Below, piece after piece: positions 62,468 to 64,000 of a DNA stretch of 64,000 nucleotides. Location: contig NZ_JBMVQZ010000012.1 of assembly GCF_049537155.1 (NCBI RefSeq), positions 62,001 to 126,000 on the forward strand. The letters are read 5' to 3'. Under the pieces are notes generated by a model. It was not told where the DNA came from. It ran no database searches and saw only the letters and a list, made by a program, of their open reading frames with translations. Source of the stretch: Limisphaera sp049537155. Its GTDB lineage: Bacteria > Verrucomicrobiota > Verrucomicrobiia > Limisphaerales > Limisphaeraceae. A program made the position numbers and the translations under genes. Each line of letters begins with the position of its first letter. The stretch's first letter is position 1.

Positions 62468-62926
62468 ATCGTCCAACCAACCGTTGAGAAAACTTGTTGT
62501 CTGCGCATGGAGTGTCAGGTCGTAGAGGGCGGGTTGTTTGCCTGGGTCATCGCGTATGAGCGCCACGCGCACCTCGATGTACCGGCCGTGCACAGCCTGG
62601 AGCATGGCGTTGTTTGTTACCTGCACAAATGCCTGGTGGGCCAGGGCAAGTCGCTCGTCACTTGCCCTGACAAACACTTCAATGTCGCAGCCCTCGGGTA
62701 CGGATGCGTTCCAGCCAATCCGGTCCCACCACAGACCGGGCATGCCGCTGTCGTGAATCACCATCCAATAACCTTTGAATGGTTGCAACGTCGGGTTGAC
62801 GATCCGGTTGTTGAACCCGGTCATGTCGCTGTAATTGTAAGCATTGTTTACCGCAAAGAGGCAAAGACGCAAAGCGGCAACCAAAGTAGCGCAGACTTCC
62901 AAGTCTGCCGTATCGCGGGTTTCCAA
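61730..62926 (-). CDS. P-domain protein with N-terminal domain retained, 5' end broken by a repeat element
   Basis: The frame continues to a TTG at 62926, but codons upstream of about 62850 are translated repeat sequence, so the true N-terminus and signal peptide are lost. From about residue 27 (NNAYNYSDMTGF) comes a domain common in verrucomicrobial secreted proteins: FKGYWMVIHDSGMPGLWWD, IEVFVRASDERLA, GRYIEVRVALIRDDPG and PALYDLTLHAQ. The Ig-like part and P-domain follow (YNLRHTRPDDLDILLVSPSG, LMSDAGGN, GVWQLYIYDD, end WWIEFFF). It shows what the truncated copies at 58716 and 60221 are missing. It is probably a pseudogene or depends on a start such as ATG 62824. Confidence 0.65.
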   Translation of the reverse strand: METRDTADLEVCATLVAALRLCLFAVNNAYNYSDMTGFNNRIVNPTLQPFKGYWMVIHDSGMPGLWWDRIGWNASVPEGCDIEVFVRASDERLALAHQAFVQVTNNAMLQAVHGRYIEVRVALIRDDPGKQPALYDLTLHAQTTSFLNGWLDDTWAYETEDAQFNARVLAPEPITYRWYIMYPWTNQFVELPAVTGPTLTLTIVDLWDDWTMASVLVSNAAGETLWLGPATLSVYPLAISIPGSGTMGTASRYPATIQVRGMPTNLASVRVILYNLRHTRPDDLDILLVSPSGKKIMLMSDAGGNTAVTNATLVFDQHYWFPPDEGPLLSWEWNYYCPANYGTPVETQLPGAPPGPYSIRLDDLFGDDPNGVWQLYIYDDSVGSSGALVGSWWIEFFF

Positions 62927-63145
62927 ACCCGCCGACCGTGCGACCGCCCAGGCCGAGCCGATTGAGAAATCGGCGATACAGCAGGTTTTGAAACCTGCGC
63001 TACCGCTGGCTCACCAGCCAGTTGCACTTGGAAAAATCTTCCCCGAATCGCGCGACGTGGGCACTGCCAAGACGCAAAGATGCGGTGTTGACAACAGGGT
63101 GCATGAACCGGCTTCTGACACCGCTTCGCGTCTCGGCGTCTTGGC
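62851..63145. repeat. Composite inverted-repeat element with four 7-4-7 hairpins
   Basis: Four perfect 18-base hairpins, each with 7-bp arms and a 4-base loop, lie at 62891-62908 (GCAGACT arm), 62915-62932 (GCGGGTT), 62957-62974 (GCCGATT) and 62981-62998 (GCAGGTT). The first two are joined by CGTATC and the last two by GATACA, with GTAGC before the first and GCTAC after the last, so the whole unit is itself an inverted repeat. It is flanked by purine-rich GCAAAGACGCAAAG-type repeats (62854-62880 and about 63068-63085) with an inverted relative near 63127-63145. It resembles REP/BIME-like intergenic mosaics and has no coding capacity. Confidence 0.75.
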
Positions 63146-63206
63146 GTGTGCCTGTGCGGGGCACGCAGACAGGTCTCTGCGTTAAATGCAACTGTCGCTG
63201 CCAAGT

Positions 63207-63824
63207 TCACGACTTTCGGCGTTGGTGAAATCTTTTCCACGCCAATGCCAACAGGCCAAGCCCGACCAGGGCGTAAGCCCTCGGTTCTGGCACCCAGACC
63301 AGGTTGTCCATGGCCCAGCGGTCGGCATTTATCTGCACGCTTAACAAGCCTGAGGCAAATTCTGGTCCAAAGTTATAGCTTACAAAATAGTTTGCGCCGC
63401 CACCGGGTGTAACAAATGTGTTTGTGACGGTTGAACCGTCAAGCCGGTAACCTATGAAGGATATAGGCAGGTTCGTATAGGACGGTGCCAGTGGGTCTGC
63501 AAGGTCCACTGCCACTAATCCGAAGGGCGCGCCATTGGTCAGGCTCAAGGAAACATAGTTGTAGGGATTGTACTGGCGGAACCAGCCCATGAACGGCGTG
63601 CTGTTTTGGGGCACATTGCCGGAACCCGAAGGTAATATCACCATGTTATCGTAAGATGATCCTTGTGGGACGGTTAGTTGAAATATCATGCCGGATTCTG
63701 AATAATTTGTGCCGCTCCAGACGTGCTGACCATACCCACTAAAAGTTATAGTTCCTTGTCCCCGGGCCGCCAAGCTTCCCAGCATGACTGGGAGTAACCA
63801 TAGATTCGCAAGGCGTTTTTTCAT
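63207..63824 (-). CDS. PEP-CTERM sorting-domain protein (array copy 4)
   Basis: A 205-residue exported protein. The signal peptide LANLWLLPVMLGSLAARG is followed by QGTITFSGYGQHVWSG, then the family core PFGLVAVDLADPLAPSYTNL, the FVTPGGGANYF segment and DRWAMDNLVW. The anchor starts VPEPRAYALVGLGLLAL, with an unusual Arg-Ala-Tyr after PEP, and ends WKRFHQRRKS. ATG 63824 is preceded by GGAGGCAAAG at some distance. It sits between the partial P-domain gene at the window edge (23 bases upstream) and the repeat element that breaks the next P-domain gene. Confidence 0.86.
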   Translation of the reverse strand: MKKRLANLWLLPVMLGSLAARGQGTITFSGYGQHVWSGTNYSESGMIFQLTVPQGSSYDNMVILPSGSGNVPQNSTPFMGWFRQYNPYNYVSLSLTNGAPFGLVAVDLADPLAPSYTNLPISFIGYRLDGSTVTNTFVTPGGGANYFVSYNFGPEFASGLLSVQINADRWAMDNLVWVPEPRAYALVGLGLLALAWKRFHQRRKS

Positions 63825-63847
63825 TGTATTTCTTTGCCTCCTTTCAT

Positions 63848-64000
63848 TCATTGGAAGGTAAAATCCAGCGACCATGATGCGTTGAGCTGCCCGATTCCAC
63901 CCGGCTGAACATCGTCATAAATGTAAAGCTTCCAGATTCCGTTCGGATCATCTCCTATCAAATCATTAAGGTTGCTTGAATAGTCACCGGCAGGCAACCC
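63848..64000 (-). CDS. P-domain protein, C-terminal end (partial at window edge)
   Basis: The minus-strand frame is open from the window edge to TGA at 63848-63850. It encodes the last 50 residues of a P-domain: GLPAGDYSSNLNDLIGDDPN, then GIWKLYIYDDVQPGGIGQLN and the close ASWSLDFTFQ. This matches the ends of the P-domain proteins at 58716, 60221 and 61730 and shows that the array continues beyond the window. Confidence 0.85.
   Translation of the reverse strand, partial: GLPAGDYSSNLNDLIGDDPNGIWKLYIYDDVQPGGIGQLNASWSLDFTFQ

Noticed and set aside
62881..63000. Possible CRISPR array (regularly spaced palindromes)
   Set aside because: The four hairpins have different arm sequences, irregular spacing (24, 42, 24) and no spacers or cas genes. 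They form a composite inverted-repeat element.

Overview
The window is a GC-rich bacterial chromosome segment, most probably from a Verrucomicrobiota bacterium of the Limisphaerales (Pedosphaera/Limisphaera-like) type. That placement is an inference. It rests on a VPDSG-type and several PEP-CTERM-type secreted proteins, a prepilin-like protein with an H-X9-DG motif, Tat-exported Gfo/Idh/MocA and DUF1080-type proteins, and large secreted LamG/Ig-like proteins with a 'FYRL' C-terminus. Genes lie on both strands in short operons. No rRNA, CRISPR array, prophage or intact transposon was seen; there is one tRNA, Ser(GGA).

Layout. 1-2.4 kb: end of pgi, then mnmG. 3.1-3.7 kb: a VPDSG-CTERM protein. 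4.9-10.0 kb: a DMT permease facing a four-gene minus-strand run (two thymidylate-kinase-like paralogues, a ROK sugar kinase, der). 10.4-16.0 kb: a prepilin-like protein, a secreted LamG-like protein and hypF. 16.1-18.7 kb: an aldo/keto reductase and a Tat-exported Gfo/Idh/MocA oxidoreductase. 18.9-23.9 kb: a set of genes that together fit the complete trans-4-hydroxy-L-proline degradation route. 24.2-32.0 kb: tRNA-Ser, a very large secreted metallophosphoesterase, an SDR protein, glmS and a GmhB-like phosphatase. 32.2-37.7 kb: a DUF1080 protein and nuoJKLM. 37.8-41.0 kb: a stand-alone coaB, dnaN and a NifS-type cysteine desulfurase. 41.1-48.8 kb: a 1372-residue membrane protein, a TonB-dependent receptor and a lipoprotein that is little more than a TonB plug fragment. 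48.8-50.4 kb: apparently empty. 50.4-57.2 kb: birA, nadC, a metallopeptidase-cyclophilin fusion, DUF2203, a TPR lipoprotein, a 33-residue COX24-like gene missed by length filters, and hisG.

The last 6 kb (about 57.97-64.0 kb) differs from the rest and is visibly lower in GC. It is a minus-strand array in which small PEP-CTERM proteins alternate with Ig-like/P-domain proteins. Two stretches repeat each other at an offset of exactly 3,011 bp and are almost identical in both flanking arms, yet differ in a central block of equal length. Several P-domain genes have lost their N-terminal half. One is broken by a composite inverted-repeat element built from four 7-4-7 hairpins, and the left edge of the array is cut by a frameshifted DruA/DUF4338 remnant. 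This mosaic array is the strongest candidate in the window for an undescribed system.

Caveats: everything was read by eye from sequence, and family names come from remembered motifs rather than database searches. Start codons were moved inward from the longest open frame where motif position or a ribosome binding site favoured it, and each such choice is stated.
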